From the NCBI RefSeq assembly GCF_021513255.1, contig NZ_CP090977.1, positions 2,914,001 through 2,978,000 on the forward strand: a stretch of DNA of 64,000 nucleotides, given 5' to 3'. This DNA is from Planococcus sp. 107-1 (lineage in GTDB: Bacteria > Bacillota > Bacilli > Bacillales_A > Planococcaceae). Position numbers and translations under genes: made by a program. This document shows positions 36,472 to 45,578 of this stretch, in pieces; position 1 is the first letter of the stretch; every line of letters begins with the position of its first letter. The notes below the pieces were generated by a model. It saw only the letters and a program-made list of their open reading frames with translations. It was not told where the DNA came from and did not search any database.

Positions 36472-37178
36472 CTAATTCCCTTTTTTAACATTGTCTTTAT
36501 CCTCATTATAGGTCTTAATGAAAAATCCGTCTGTTTGGGACCATTCGGCATATAAAATATCCTTCACAGTGGGGTAGCCAAGCTTCTGCAATTCATCGTA
36601 CAGCCACTCGGGTGTTTTTCCAACAAACCTTAAAATCTCTTCATTTATCTTTCCCTCATCGACAAATAAAAAATTCAATGCTTCGTCTTTCACTTTCAAC
36701 TCCATCATAGCAGGAGTCACTTCCCCAAACTCTGGATACTTCCTCAAACTAACGGTGCCTCCAGGTTCCAGGTATAAATCCCTCACTTCCCGCAGAGAAA
36801 AGACGCCTTGTTGGCGGAGCATGACGCGCAATTGCTCCATCTCCAAATGATTCTTATTCAGTTCTTGGATATTGAATTCTCCATCTCGGATTAATATAGA
36901 GGATTCTCCTTTTAACAAAATGCGAATCCGATCGTACTTCTGAGACAGTTTTTCGATGACAAAAAGCATGGCCCCCATACCGCTACTGCAAACCAAACAT
37001 GCAAACCTGAAACTTTATCATCGTAGATGCTTTCTTCTAAAATACCGCCCAATACAATCGAATAGATAAAATCAAAAGGCGTCAGCTGGGACATTTCCTT
37101 TTTGCCCAGCAACCGAGTAACTACCAATAAAGCGATCAATCCAAAAAATAACTTTGAGCCAATATCGACATAAGCCAT
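36472..37178 (-). CDS. YetF/DUF421 membrane protein, frameshifted as sequenced
   Basis: A DUF421 (YetF/YcaP) protein. The N-terminal part MAYVDIGSKLFFGLIALLVV to VWFAVAVWG has three membrane helices. The cytosolic part restarts in another frame at AMLFVIEKLSQKYDRIRILL and ends at KTYNEDKDN. One base is missing in a C run of five at 36972-36976; six restores a 235-residue protein, normal for the family. ATG at 37178 follows GGAGG. Family members are found in spore or membrane contexts; function is not defined. Confidence 0.85.
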
Positions 37179-37262
37179 TGTCCAGACCTCCATTCAATAG
37201 TCTCTTACCATCCCCTTTCCCCTTATTCAGTTTCTTAAGCTATTTCAAATCTTAGATTCTTG

Positions 37263-37295
37263 ACTATAAAAAACTCGGGAGCAAAAGCTCCGGAG
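37263..37295 (-). terminator. Terminator of the rib operon
   Basis: CTCCGGAGC-TTTT-GCTCCCGAG with one mismatch, followed by six T on the minus strand, about 60 bases after the ribH stop. Confidence 0.75.
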
Positions 37296-37352
37296 CCTAT
37301 ATATTGAACTGAATTTTGCGGAATATCGACAGGGAAAAGTTATTAGTTCAAC

Positions 37353-37826
37353 TTATATAGATGACAATTTTTTCATCAAGTTAGCCATTTCAATCGCGCC
37401 TGCAGCCGATTCCCAGCCCTTATTCCCAGCTTTTGTGCCAGCCCGTTCAATCGCCTGTTCAATCGAATCGGTCGTCAAGACGCCGAAGATGACCGGAATT
37501 CCTGCGTTGTCACTAACTCTAGAAACCCCTTTCGCTGCTTCACTGCAGACATAGTCAAAATGGGGCGTTGCGCCGCGGATAACCGTTCCGAGCGTGATAA
37601 TCGCATCGTACTTTCCGCTTTGCGCCATTTTCTTCGCTGCAAGCGGAATTTCGAAAGCACCCGGTACCCAAGCAACCGCTACATCATCTTCATTCACTCC
37701 GTGGCGCTTTAGCGCATCTTCTGCGCCGCTCAGCAATTTGCTTGTAATGAACTCGTTAAAGCGCCCCACCACTATTCCGATCCGCAATCCTTCACCATTC
37801 AAATAACCTTCGTAATGTACAGCCAT
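37353..37826 (-). CDS. ribH: 6,7-dimethyl-8-ribityllumazine synthase
   Basis: A 157-residue RibH that condenses 5-amino-6-ribitylaminouracil with dihydroxybutanone phosphate. [47 protein letters not shown] with the catalytic His and [16 protein letters not shown] are all present. ATG at 37826 follows AAAAGGAG. It is the last gene of the FMN-riboswitch operon. Confidence 0.96.
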   Translation of the reverse strand: MAVHYEGYLNGEGLRIGIVVGRFNEFITSKLLSGAEDALKRHGVNEDDVAVAWVPGAFEIPLAAKKMAQSGKYDAIITLGTVIRGATPHFDYVCSEAAKGVSRVSDNAGIPVIFGVLTTDSIEQAIERAGTKAGNKGWESAAGAIEMANLMKKLSSI

Positions 37827-37890
37827 TCTATCTGCTCCTTTTAATATCAGCAATCGCTAATGTAAATTTTTTATCGCACTCAGCATTTTT

Positions 37891-38505
37891 TCAAATGGCC
37901 ATTTCGCGTTCTTTGCGATATGCAACCAATGATTCAATCGTCAAAATTCCCAGCCCTAAGCGTTCGGCCACTTCCTGTAAATCATCGACACGCGCCATCG
38001 TACCATCTGGTTTCAAGATTTCGCATATGACGCCAGCCGGAACAGAACCGGCGAGTTTCGCTAAATCCACTGCCGCTTCAGTATGTCCGGTACGGGTAAG
38101 CACCCCGCCGCTTTTGGCAATCAACGGGAATACATGGCCGGGCCGGTTAAAGTCGCGCGCTTGCGCCGATGGATCCGCCAAACTTTTAATCGTATGGGAA
38201 CGTTCAAAGGCACTGATGCCGGTTGTCGTTTCTTTATGGTCAATGCTGATCGTAAATGCAGTTCCAAACTCATCTGTGTTTTCATCCGTCATCAAGGGCA
38301 TGTTTAATCGAGCCGCAATTGATTCGTCAATCGGAGCACAGATTAAGCCTCTTCCTTCGGCAGCCATTAAATTGATGATTTCAGGTGTAGCAAATTCAGC
38401 CAAGGCAATAAAGTCACCTTCATTCTCACGGTTTTCATCATCAATCACAATCACAGCTTTTCCTGCTTTCAAATCACTCACGGCTTCTTCAACTTTATAG
38501 AACAA
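37891..38505 (-). CDS. ribB: 3,4-dihydroxy-2-butanone-4-phosphate synthase, stand-alone
   Basis: About 204 residues. The DHBP synthase motifs [31 protein letters not shown] and [15 protein letters not shown] are complete. In Bacillus this enzyme is fused to GTP cyclohydrolase II (RibBA, about 400 residues); here the frame stops right after the RibB domain ([10 protein letters not shown]) and the 64 bases before ribH hold no trace of RibA. TTG at 38505 has GGAGGTG at good spacing; ATG at 38520 overlaps the ribE stop. Makes the four-carbon precursor of riboflavin from ribulose 5-phosphate. Confidence 0.9.
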   Translation of the reverse strand: MFYKVEEAVSDLKAGKAVIVIDDENRENEGDFIALAEFATPEIINLMAAEGRGLICAPIDESIAARLNMPLMTDENTDEFGTAFTISIDHKETTTGISAFERSHTIKSLADPSAQARDFNRPGHVFPLIAKSGGVLTRTGHTEAAVDLAKLAGSVPAGVICEILKPDGTMARVDDLQEVAERLGLGILTIESLVAYRKEREMAI

Positions 38506-38519
38506 GACTTCCACCTCCA

Positions 38520-39155
38520 TTAGAATCCATTTTCAGCTAACCAATTACGCGTCATTTTAGGCGCAGTCTGTTGAATTCGCTCTGTATATTTCGCGAGCAA
38601 ATCGCATTCGATATTTACTTGTGCACCGATTCCTTTATTGCCAAGCACTGAATCTTCCTGGGTCGTCGGAATTAAGGAGATGATAATCGACCGAGCTCCT
38701 AATCCGAAAATAGTCAAAGAAGTCCCATCAATTGCAACCGAACCTTTATGCATCATGTATTTCATCAATGTGGGCTCTATCTCAATTTCTTTTGTCCAAG
38801 CATTCGCTTCTTTTCTAACAGCTCGAATCTTGCCGACCCCATCAATATGGCCGCTGACGAAATGGCCGCCAAATCGTCCATTTGCCGGCATCGCCCGTTC
38901 TAAATTAACGGGTGAACCGCTTGCCAGCTCTTTTAGCGCCGAAGATTTGAAAGTCTCTGGAATGACATCGGCAGTAAATGACTGATGGGCAAAACTTGAC
39001 ACCGTCAGGCAGACTCCGTTGACCGCTATACTGTCGCCCCGCTTCATATCTTCTAAAATCAACGAACAGGAAATCACCAGTTCCAATGATTGGGATTTGG
39101 ACTGAACGGAAGAGATCTTTCCGACTTCTTCTACAATCCCGGTAAACAAATGCAT
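38520..39155 (-). CDS. ribE: Riboflavin synthase
   Basis: A 211-residue enzyme with two lumazine-binding domains in tandem: [12 protein letters not shown] and [12 protein letters not shown] in the first, then [13 protein letters not shown] and [11 protein letters not shown] in the second. It dismutates 6,7-dimethyl-8-ribityllumazine to riboflavin. ATG at 39155 follows AGAGGAG. It is the first gene of the operon. The usual first gene ribD is missing between it and the riboswitch. Confidence 0.95.
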   Translation of the reverse strand: MHLFTGIVEEVGKISSVQSKSQSLELVISCSLILEDMKRGDSIAVNGVCLTVSSFAHQSFTADVIPETFKSSALKELASGSPVNLERAMPANGRFGGHFVSGHIDGVGKIRAVRKEANAWTKEIEIEPTLMKYMMHKGSVAIDGTSLTIFGLGARSIIISLIPTTQEDSVLGNKGIGAQVNIECDLLAKYTERIQQTAPKMTRNWLAENGF

Positions 39156-39457
39156 CACGCTCCTCTTTTAACGCTTGGCCATACGCTGGCCTATTTTTGT
39201 GCATACCAAAAAAACACCTGTATTTCTGATATGCTGGGTTCTTTGGTGTCAGAGACACCCTTTCGATGTTGCTAAATTGGATTCTTTCCACCAAGGGGCT
39301 GTCGGGTGGCAAGGAAAGGAAAAACAAGAGAGGGTAAAATACACTTTTTAATCGGCACCCTAAAAAGCGTACACCAAATAAGCTTCATTTCTTGGCTGCG
39401 AAATGAAAATGTAAGCTATTTATAAAAAAAGTGCATAACAAAATAAGCCTTCAAATT
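39156..39457 (-). other. Long leader between FMN riboswitch and ribE
   Basis: About 300 bases with no ribD and no recognisable remnant of it. It contains a small perfect hairpin GGTGTC-AGA-GACACC at 39245-39259 and T-rich stretches. Minus-strand frames here are short and unlike any rib protein. A transcription terminator controlled by the riboswitch may lie here, but I could not place one with confidence. Confidence 0.5.
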
Positions 39458-39675
39458 CTTCTCCCATCCAGACTTTCACTGTCGGTGCCGGATTTTCACC
39501 AGCTCCACCGCTCTTCAACGACAGCAAACGGGCATGTCCGAAACCGGCGAATGCCGGAGCTGGGCGATGCAAAAACTCAGGCGGGGATGCCTGCAGCTTA
39601 CATTTGCTTAAAGATCGGGTCACGGACTTACAGTTTCCTGCTCACCGCCGGTAAGGAATTTCACCTTGCCCCGAA
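39458..39675 (-). promoter_or_regulatory. FMN riboswitch (RFN element)
   Basis: On the minus strand the conserved blocks are in order: CGGGGCAAGGTGAAATTCC, CCGGCGGT, CCGTGACCCG, GAGCGGTGGAGCTGG, and CGACAGTGAAAGTCTGGATG with GGGAGAAG. These match the RFN class that binds FMN and shuts down riboflavin genes. The variable arm between GACCCG and GCGGTGG is long (about 110 bases) and has its own strong stems, such as GCAGGCATCCCCGCCTG. It precedes ribE-ribB-ribH. Confidence 0.95.
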
Positions 39676-39770
39676 GAATTTGATTCGATTATTTGTCGTT
39701 ATAAGGGTAACATAATTAAAAGAGGAATCCGATTATATTGAAAATTTTTTTGAAAAAAGGGGTGAAAAGA

Positions 39771-40097
39771 ATGACACACGAAATGACTGTAAAAGGATTG
39801 GATGTAGACTCGGAAACCCGCTGCCGGCATTACCATTCAGAAGTAGACCGCATTGCGATTAAATTTTATTGCTGCGGAATCTACTACCCTTGCTTTGAAT
39901 GCCATCAAGCGGTCGGATGCGGCCAACATCAAGTATGGCCTTTGGAGCTTTTTCATGAAAAAGCGATTCTTTGCGGCAGCTGCGGCTACGAATTGAGTAT
40001 TACGGAGTATTTGGAATGCCGTTCTGAATGCCCGTCTTGTAATTCTTCCTTTAATCCTGGATGCAGTTTGCATAAACATTTATACTTCGCTGCATAA
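39771..40097 (+). CDS. CHY zinc finger protein
   Basis: A 108-residue protein with Cys/His pairs typical of the CHY zinc finger (PF05495): RCRHYHSEVDRIAIKFYCC, YYPCFECHQAVGCGQH, LCGSCGYELS and CRSECPSCNSSFNPGC. At least ten Cys and several His could bind two or three zinc ions. AAAAGGGGTGA precedes the ATG; the longer frame upstream has no site. Bacillales homologues are uncharacterised. It is divergent from the rib riboswitch. Confidence 0.85.
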   Translation: MTHEMTVKGLDVDSETRCRHYHSEVDRIAIKFYCCGIYYPCFECHQAVGCGQHQVWPLELFHEKAILCGSCGYELSITEYLECRSECPSCNSSFNPGCSLHKHLYFAA

Positions 40098-40149
40098 AAA
40101 AGGGCTGTCCGGTAAGTCGTTATTCGACTTGTGGACAGCCCTTCTTTTT
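40096..40149. terminator. Bidirectional terminator
   Basis: AAAAGGGCTGTCC / GGACAGCCCTTCTTTT with an inner AAGTCG/CGACTT stem, between the convergent zinc finger and acetyltransferase genes. Confidence 0.85.
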
Positions 40150-40150
40150 A

Positions 40151-40648
40151 TCAAGCACTTTCAGTGGCTTGTTCAACTCTTAGACACATAACAATTTGCT
40201 CACCTTTTGAACGCATCAATCGCCGGCCGGTATCCTCAAACCCGGCTTTCTCATAAACCCGCTGCGCCGCAAGATTCCGCGCATTCACACCGAGCACAAT
40301 TTCATCAAATTGCGGATATTCTTTTCTTATAAATTCCGGGAGGGCGTAAATTGAGCCTGTAGCGATTCCCCGGCCTTGGAATTTAGGGTTTACTGAATAG
40401 CCGCGAAGCAATAAAGCCCTGGGATTATTGGAGTATTTTTTTCGGTCATCGGATTCATCAAGCTCGAAAAATCCAGCCACTTCATCACGCGCTTTGATGA
40501 TGATTAAATGCTTTAGCGGATTTTCCACATCCCGTTCAATGATGTCTTGGGGAAGACCGGTAAATTCAAGCTGATCGGATGGCAAGTCATACGTGACAGC
40601 CACTTTTGATGAGTAAGGATGAAGCGATACTTCTTTCTTTTTTATCAT
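40151..40648 (-). CDS. GNAT family N-acetyltransferase
   Basis: A 165-residue acetyltransferase. The acetyl-CoA site is VNPKFQGRGIATGSIYALPE (about residue 93) and ARNLAAQRVYEKAGFEDTGR follows, as in the GNAT fold. ATG at 40648 has GGAGG nine bases upstream. The substrate is unknown. It stands alone. Confidence 0.88.
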   Translation of the reverse strand: MIKKKEVSLHPYSSKVAVTYDLPSDQLEFTGLPQDIIERDVENPLKHLIIIKARDEVAGFFELDESDDRKKYSNNPRALLLRGYSVNPKFQGRGIATGSIYALPEFIRKEYPQFDEIVLGVNARNLAAQRVYEKAGFEDTGRRLMRSKGEQIVMCLRVEQATESA

Positions 40649-40765
40649 GACAAACGCCTCCTTGCTGCTCATGGAATTCCATTTTCAATCCGATTATAGC
40701 ACGCTTTTATTTGATGGAGTTTTCAATAATGTAAAGTTTGGAATTCCGGCAAAATAGGGCAAGCA

Positions 40766-41590
40766 CTAAGCTTTCTCCAAAGTGACCACGATAATTTCCG
40801 GCAAATTGAAAATCCGTACCGGGAAACCGCTATTGCCTAGACCGCGGCTTAAAACCAGTCGCGTCGACTGTTCTTCGAAAATCCCTTTTGTCATGGTCGG
40901 GAACCATCCTTGACCCGGTGCAAATAAGCCGCCAAGGCCTGGGAAACGGATCTGACCGCCATGCGCATGCCCTGCAAATACTAAGTCAATTTCTTCTTCA
41001 ACGTAAATACTGAACATTTCCGGACGGTGTGCCAATAAGAGTGTAAACCGCTCATCGATGCCGGCTTCTGCCAATGCACTTCTGGTAAAGTCCTGTTCTG
41101 TTTGCTGAACATCGAGCAACGGGTCATTGATGCCGGCAATCTGAACAGATTCGCCTTCCACTTCCCAGTCCATCGATTCGTCCATCAATACATGGACGCC
41201 TCTTTGTTCCAGCGCTTCCGTAATTTCATCGATTTTGTTCACTGCCACTTCATGATTTCCAAGAACATAATAGACCTCGCTCATTTCAACCAAGGCATCT
41301 ACAAGTGTTAAGCTCGTATCCAAATCATAGCGATTGCTGTCGATCAAATCGCCCGTCAGGAAAATGGCATCGGGTTTGGCCGCTTCCACTTTTTCAATTA
41401 AAGACGACTGCCCCTCGCCAAAATTGGCGTTATGCAAATCGGAAATTTGAACAATTTTTTTACCGTCAAAAGCTTCTGGCAGCTTGTCCGATTCAATGGT
41501 GAATTCTGTCGTTTGGATCCAATTATTATTAACCCAAATAAAGCCCCATAGAAGGAGCAGCACAACTAATAAAGCACCTAATTTTTTCAT
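40766..41590 (-). CDS. Membrane-anchored metallophosphoesterase (YkuE-like)
   Basis: A 274-residue calcineurin-like phosphoesterase with an N-terminal helix (KLGALLVVLLLLWGFIWV). Metal-binding motifs are IVQISDLHN, LTGDLIDSN, VLGNHEVAV and FAGHAHGGQI. The family acts on lipid or nucleotide phosphoesters at the membrane, and YkuE of Bacillus is a Tat substrate linked to the cell wall. This protein has no twin-arginine motif at its start. Substrate not known. Confidence 0.9.
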   Translation of the reverse strand: MKKLGALLVVLLLLWGFIWVNNNWIQTTEFTIESDKLPEAFDGKKIVQISDLHNANFGEGQSSLIEKVEAAKPDAIFLTGDLIDSNRYDLDTSLTLVDALVEMSEVYYVLGNHEVAVNKIDEITEALEQRGVHVLMDESMDWEVEGESVQIAGINDPLLDVQQTEQDFTRSALAEAGIDERFTLLLAHRPEMFSIYVEEEIDLVFAGHAHGGQIRFPGLGGLFAPGQGWFPTMTKGIFEEQSTRLVLSRGLGNSGFPVRIFNLPEIIVVTLEKA

Positions 41591-41660
41591 ATTTTAACCT
41601 CTATTCACGGTTGGCCGAATGGTTAGGTTCCTTTTCGTACCAGTCATTTTCTCTCTTTTT

Positions 41661-42047
41661 TCATTCAGGCGCCACGATTTCGAACTTCATTAGGTCCGGC
41701 GCTTCTATAAATACGGCATAATAGTCCGGTCCTCCGGCAAATGGATGGCGGTCTTCATATAAAATGCGAAAGCCCATTTTCCTGGCTTTCTCCGTTAATG
41801 CATCTACATGGCCTCTTGAATCCGCGTGAAACGCCAAATGATTTAAGCCAGTCGCTTTCCGGTGGTAGCCTCCAGGCAAAAAAGCTTCTTCAGTTTGGAC
41901 AAATACCACATAGGTCTTACCCATTCGATAACTAAAACCTTCTGGCCATTCCTGATAAAGCTTGTAGCCTAAATCCGGCAAAAAAACTTCATAGAATTCC
42001 CGTGCTTTTGTCAAATCGGATACATTGATTTCTACGTGATGAAGCAT
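41661..42047 (-). CDS. VOC family protein (glyoxalase-like)
   Basis: A 128-residue single-domain vicinal oxygen chelate protein starting MLHHVEINVSDLTKAREFYE and ending MKFEIVAPE, with GLNHLAFHADSRGHVDAL in the middle. The His in HHVEI, His in NHLAFH and Glu near the end are the expected metal ligands. Such proteins range from glyoxalases to fosfomycin-type resistance enzymes; no assignment is possible. It may be read from its own promoter upstream of 42047. Confidence 0.85.
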   Translation of the reverse strand: MLHHVEINVSDLTKAREFYEVFLPDLGYKLYQEWPEGFSYRMGKTYVVFVQTEEAFLPGGYHRKATGLNHLAFHADSRGHVDALTEKARKMGFRILYEDRHPFAGGPDYYAVFIEAPDLMKFEIVAPE

Positions 42048-42150
42048 ATTTTTTCGCCCCTTTTTTTCATCATAACAGATAGCAGCAGCGGATTTCGAAT
42101 TTGAAATGGCCAGCTGCAGATTCCAGTCTTTATCGGCTTCCAGATCAGAT

Positions 42151-42178
42151 GCAAAAAACCGCAGCTATTTGCTGCGGC
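42151..42178 (-). terminator. Terminator of the ABC transporter operon
   Basis: CCGCAGCAAATAGCTGCGG followed by six T on the minus strand, nine bases after the permease stop. Confidence 0.88.
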
Positions 42179-42186
42179 GTATGCCG

Positions 42187-42972
42187 TCAAACTTTTGCAG
42201 TTGAAGCTTTCTTTTTCGCCATCCCAGTTCCGAAGAAGAGTAAGGCAAGAATAAAAGCAAAAGCAATGCCAAGTGTCCACCAGTAATCGCTCAGATCCGG
42301 TTCCCCGTTCAGCCATTGCACTGCATAAACCGGGATTTTCATCGGCGAAAATGTCCAGTAAGCTCCGACCAGGCTGTCTACGATTTGCATGAAAAAAACA
42401 AGAGCTAAGGAAACGGCTGCCGCGAGTCCGGCATTAGGCATGGCAGCACTTGCTGCGAGCACTATCGTCACAACCACTAAAATCCAGATGCTATAAGTTC
42501 CTGCAAATTGCAAGAAAGGAATGATTTCCACTTGGTTAAATAGGAGGAAAGTATAGTAATATGCAGCCAATAACCCAAGCCAAACGCTGACAATTCCAGT
42601 GATGCTTGCCATAAGCCATTTACTCAAGAAATAATCCCGGAAAGATAGCGGCCTTACATAAAGCAAAGTAGCTGTCCCGCTCCTTCTTTCGCCCGCTATC
42701 GTCCCCATGTAGGCCAAGATCAATATAGCCATCCCGATCAGCTGATACTGACCAATGACAGCCTGCAGAATTTCCTCAGGCTTCGGAACCGGCAATTCGA
42801 TGACTGCACCATCTGGCAAATTGCCGAGTGAATCCAGTAATTGCGGCAAAAAATAATTTGTGACAGGCTCGAGAATCCCAAAAAGGATGAAAACAATCGG
42901 TATCCAGAAAATCTTATAATTGCGGAGGTTTTCTCGCCATTCTTTATGAAATAAAATACCGAATTGATTCAT
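42187..42972 (-). CDS. ABC-2 type transporter permease
   Basis: A 261-residue permease with six predicted helices, beginning with the soluble segment FGILFHKEWRENLRNYKIFW and containing AGERRSGTATLLYVRPLSFRDYFLSKW, a typical coupling region of NatB/YtrC-type permeases. It overlaps the ATPase gene by four bases. Together they form an exporter. The GntR regulator at the head of the operon suggests a cell-envelope drug or stress response similar to ytrABC, by family analogy. Confidence 0.9.
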   Translation of the reverse strand: MNQFGILFHKEWRENLRNYKIFWIPIVFILFGILEPVTNYFLPQLLDSLGNLPDGAVIELPVPKPEEILQAVIGQYQLIGMAILILAYMGTIAGERRSGTATLLYVRPLSFRDYFLSKWLMASITGIVSVWLGLLAAYYYTFLLFNQVEIIPFLQFAGTYSIWILVVVTIVLAASAAMPNAGLAAAVSLALVFFMQIVDSLVGAYWTFSPMKIPVYAVQWLNGEPDLSDYWWTLGIAFAFILALLFFGTGMAKKKASTAKV

Positions 42973-43853
42973 CTGCCGCCCGCCACCTTTATGAAAATTT
43001 CTTCCAGTGAAACCGTCTTCTGCTCCACCCCGACTACGCCTTCTGCGTTTTCAGCGAGCTTTGCCAACACTGTCTTCATCGCCGTCCCGCCATCTCCCCT
43101 AGTAGCCAGCTCTAAGGTCGAGCCATTCAAGCTCGCCGGCAATGAAACGAACCCGGCAAATGCTGAAGCTTGGTCGGCCGTTTGGAAACGGATTCGAATG
43201 CACGGTTCCGCGTACCGCTCTTTCACTTCCGCTAAAGACCCTTGCTCAACTAATTTTCCTTGCTGCATAAAAAGCAGTTGATCGGTCATTTGTTCCGCAT
43301 CGTTCAAAATGTGGGTGGAGTAAAGAATCGTTGTATCGGGCTGCAAAGATTTCAACAAATCCATAACTTCCCGGCGGCCAGTCGGGTCTAGAGCAGATAC
43401 CGGCTCATCCAGCAATAATAGCTTCGGTTCATGCACAATCGCCTGCGCCAGGCCAAGCCGCTGTTTCATCCCACCAGAAAATGTGCCGGTCTTTTTGTTT
43501 TGAACCGACCCCAAACCGACGAATTCCAATGTTTTTTTCGATTGCGCTAAAGCCTTTTTCGAATCCACTCCACTTAGCTTCGCAGCCATTTCCATGAATT
43601 CAAGCGCCGTCATCCAAGGGAAGAAATGCGGATGCTGCGGCAAGAAGCCAACACCCGATTCCCGATTCCATTTGATCGACCCGCTTGTTTCCCGAAGCAG
43701 CCCGGCCAGCATAGACAAAGCCGTGGTTTTCCCGGCACCGTTCGGGCCGATCAATGCCGTTGCTGTCCCTTCCTCCAAAGCAAAAGAAAGATTGCTTACT
43801 GCAAGCTGTTCCCCGTATCTTTTAGTCAAATTCTGCACTTCTAAAATCGTCAA
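42969..43853 (-). CDS. ABC transporter ATP-binding protein
   Basis: A 294-residue ATPase. Walker A is IGPNGAGKTTAL, the signature is TFSGGMKQRLGLAQAI, and Walker B is LLLLDEPVSALDP with the His switch in ILYSTHILNDAEQM. TTG at 43853 overlaps the previous stop (TTGA) and follows GGGAGG; a longer upstream frame only covers the previous gene. It powers the permease encoded next. Confidence 0.95.
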   Translation of the reverse strand: MTILEVQNLTKRYGEQLAVSNLSFALEEGTATALIGPNGAGKTTALSMLAGLLRETSGSIKWNRESGVGFLPQHPHFFPWMTALEFMEMAAKLSGVDSKKALAQSKKTLEFVGLGSVQNKKTGTFSGGMKQRLGLAQAIVHEPKLLLLDEPVSALDPTGRREVMDLLKSLQPDTTILYSTHILNDAEQMTDQLLFMQQGKLVEQGSLAEVKERYAEPCIRIRFQTADQASAFAGFVSLPASLNGSTLELATRGDGGTAMKTVLAKLAENAEGVVGVEQKTVSLEEIFIKVAGGR

Positions 43854-44044
43854 TAGTTCCGCCTCCCGATCACTAAGTACAAAATGGGCCCGATAATATT
43901 CACAACAACGATGAGAACAGCCCACATCCATTTCGGACCGTTTGGATTCGGATTTTTAATCAAGTCGATTAATGTGAAGATCATTAATCCGATTTGAATA
44001 AGCAATATAGGCAAAAGCAATAATACAATAGTCGATTGATCCAT
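43850..44044 (-). CDS. Small PLDc_N domain membrane protein
   Basis: A 64-residue protein with two helices and the motif KNPNPNGPKWMWAVLIVVV then GPILYLVIGRR, which is the phospholipase D N-terminal (cardiolipin synthase N-terminal) domain alone. ATG at 44044 follows GGAAGG. Such proteins commonly accompany ABC and GntR genes in Bacilli. The stop overlaps the ATPase start. Confidence 0.85.
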   Translation of the reverse strand: MDQSTIVLLLLPILLIQIGLMIFTLIDLIKNPNPNGPKWMWAVLIVVVNIIGPILYLVIGRRNY

Positions 44045-44081
44045 AAGCCGCCTTCCTTTCTCTATCATCAATATTCATTTA

Positions 44082-45179
44082 TTAAATTAAAAAAGCAATG
44101 AGCAAAATAGCAGCTAATGGTACAAACAGAATCATCCAGCTTTTCGGATTTCCTAAATTGACTGTCCAGCCGATGCCGAACCGCTTTTCCACCATGATTG
44201 ATGGGTCTTCCTTATTGACGTAGAAGATGCCTGCTTTCCAGTATCGATCGCTGTCTGCATCTATAATATCCGGATCGCTTGCCCCGGCCGCAGGACTTGC
44301 AGAGAGCCTGGCTACTTTTATCGTGTAAAAAGCAGTTACGGCTAAAACAAGAATTGTGAATCCGATGGTCATCGCCATCACCCAGAGCGAACTGCCAAGT
44401 TCCGGATAGATAAGGGATAGCTGCAGGCTTCCGAGTAAAAGCGTCACGGCCACAGAAGTGACAAATAGGAGCCAGCTTCCGTATTTCCGGGAGGCCAACT
44501 CCCTTTTGCGGGATTGAACCTTTTGAGTGGCCCGGATTTTTGAGCCGCTTGTTTTTCTTGCTTGGTTGATGAAATAAAAGAGCCCTTGCATAATGAGCAG
44601 GATCAAAAGCATCGAAATACTGGAGAAAATGGTTTTATCGGAAAAACGATCCGCTTTGCCATCCGCTCCCCAATGGACCGGTATCTGTTCAGGCAATTGG
44701 CTGTAGACCGTTAAAGTCAAAGCGATTAATCCGATTGTGATAAGCATAGGCAGCAAAAAAGCGATGCCCGACACCATTTCCAGATCGTTGCGGAACTGAA
44801 GGTCCACAATGACTTTCTCTTTTTTTCCAAGTACCCATCCTTGTTCCTGTTTTTCTTTCTTCACTTTCAAATGATTTTTGAAATAAAGAGCCATGCTGAA
44901 TGTCAAGAGGCCTAACTGCAGCCCAACTCCCCATATGACTGCCTGCCCTTCTTGAACATTTAAGAAATTCACCGCTAATGCATAAAAAACAGCAGCTAGC
45001 AGCCCGCCTGCCAGAACCAAGCCGCTATAATTCTTTTTTAACCGGCTGAGAACTTTTTGCTGATGATAAGGCTCCGGAACATAAATGCCAAAAACCTCCG
45101 TAGCCCTCACCAAATAAGGCATAAACGCTTGAATCCCAGTAAGCAATACCAGAATGGAAATCATCAAAACTATTGTCAT
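44082..45179 (-). CDS. DUF1648/DUF5808 multi-pass membrane protein
   Basis: A 365-residue protein with about nine helices. The DUF1648 motif LPEQIPVHWGADGKADRFSD is at about residue 165, and the C-terminal ENEDPSIMVEKRFGIGWTVN-like segment (here YVNKEDPSIMVEKRFGIGWT) belongs to the DUF5808 domain. It overlaps the GntR gene by four bases, so it is in the same operon as the ABC transporter. Related SdpI-type proteins give immunity to a membrane toxin, but this one is much larger and function is unknown. Confidence 0.85.
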   Translation of the reverse strand: MTIVLMISILVLLTGIQAFMPYLVRATEVFGIYVPEPYHQQKVLSRLKKNYSGLVLAGGLLAAVFYALAVNFLNVQEGQAVIWGVGLQLGLLTFSMALYFKNHLKVKKEKQEQGWVLGKKEKVIVDLQFRNDLEMVSGIAFLLPMLITIGLIALTLTVYSQLPEQIPVHWGADGKADRFSDKTIFSSISMLLILLIMQGLFYFINQARKTSGSKIRATQKVQSRKRELASRKYGSWLLFVTSVAVTLLLGSLQLSLIYPELGSSLWVMAMTIGFTILVLAVTAFYTIKVARLSASPAAGASDPDIIDADSDRYWKAGIFYVNKEDPSIMVEKRFGIGWTVNLGNPKSWMILFVPLAAILLIAFLI

Positions 45180-45565
45180 TTAGACCCCTCCCTTATTTCC
45201 CTTACCATCTTCTCTATCATCGCAGCCAACTCTTCCCGGCTTATTTGAAGGCATAGAGCTTCCGCTAAAATTGGCCGCAATTCTTCCTCCATGCGAATTT
45301 TCTCTTCGGCAGTAGCTGAGCGCACTGCGTCTTTGTGAATGAAAACACCCTTCTTCGGAATAATTTCAATCATTTTTTTCTCTTCCAAATAATGATATGC
45401 CTTATTTACCGTATGCATGTTCATGCTTAAGTCCGCTGCAAAAGCCCGTACTGAAGGCAGCGGTGTTTCAGGGGCCAATTCTTCTCTCGCGATGCCTTCC
45501 ATGATTTGTTGGGCCAATTGAAGATAAATGGGTATAGCCGAGTCCGGCTCAATTTCAATAAACAT
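45176..45565 (-). CDS. GntR family transcriptional regulator (YtrA type)
   Basis: A 129-residue regulator of the short YtrA subgroup. The winged helix begins SAIPIYLQLAQQIMEGIARE and the recognition region is LPSVRAFAADLSMNMHTVNKAYHYLEE; only a short C-terminal dimerisation tail follows. ATG at 45565 follows AGAGGTGG; the upstream open frame reads over its own operator. It heads a four-gene operon and very likely represses it. Confidence 0.92.
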   Translation of the reverse strand: MFIEIEPDSAIPIYLQLAQQIMEGIAREELAPETPLPSVRAFAADLSMNMHTVNKAYHYLEEKKMIEIIPKKGVFIHKDAVRSATAEEKIRMEEELRPILAEALCLQISREELAAMIEKMVREIREGSK

Positions 45566-45578
45566 TTTTCCACCTCTT

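Noticed and set aside
37895-38500. 201-codon plus-strand frame
   Set aside because: Antisense to ribB with Ser/Ala-rich composition and no ribosome site.
38905-39327. 140-codon minus-strand frame read as a possible ribD remnant
   Set aside because: The translation shows no deaminase zinc motif or reductase motif, and it overlaps ribE in another frame.
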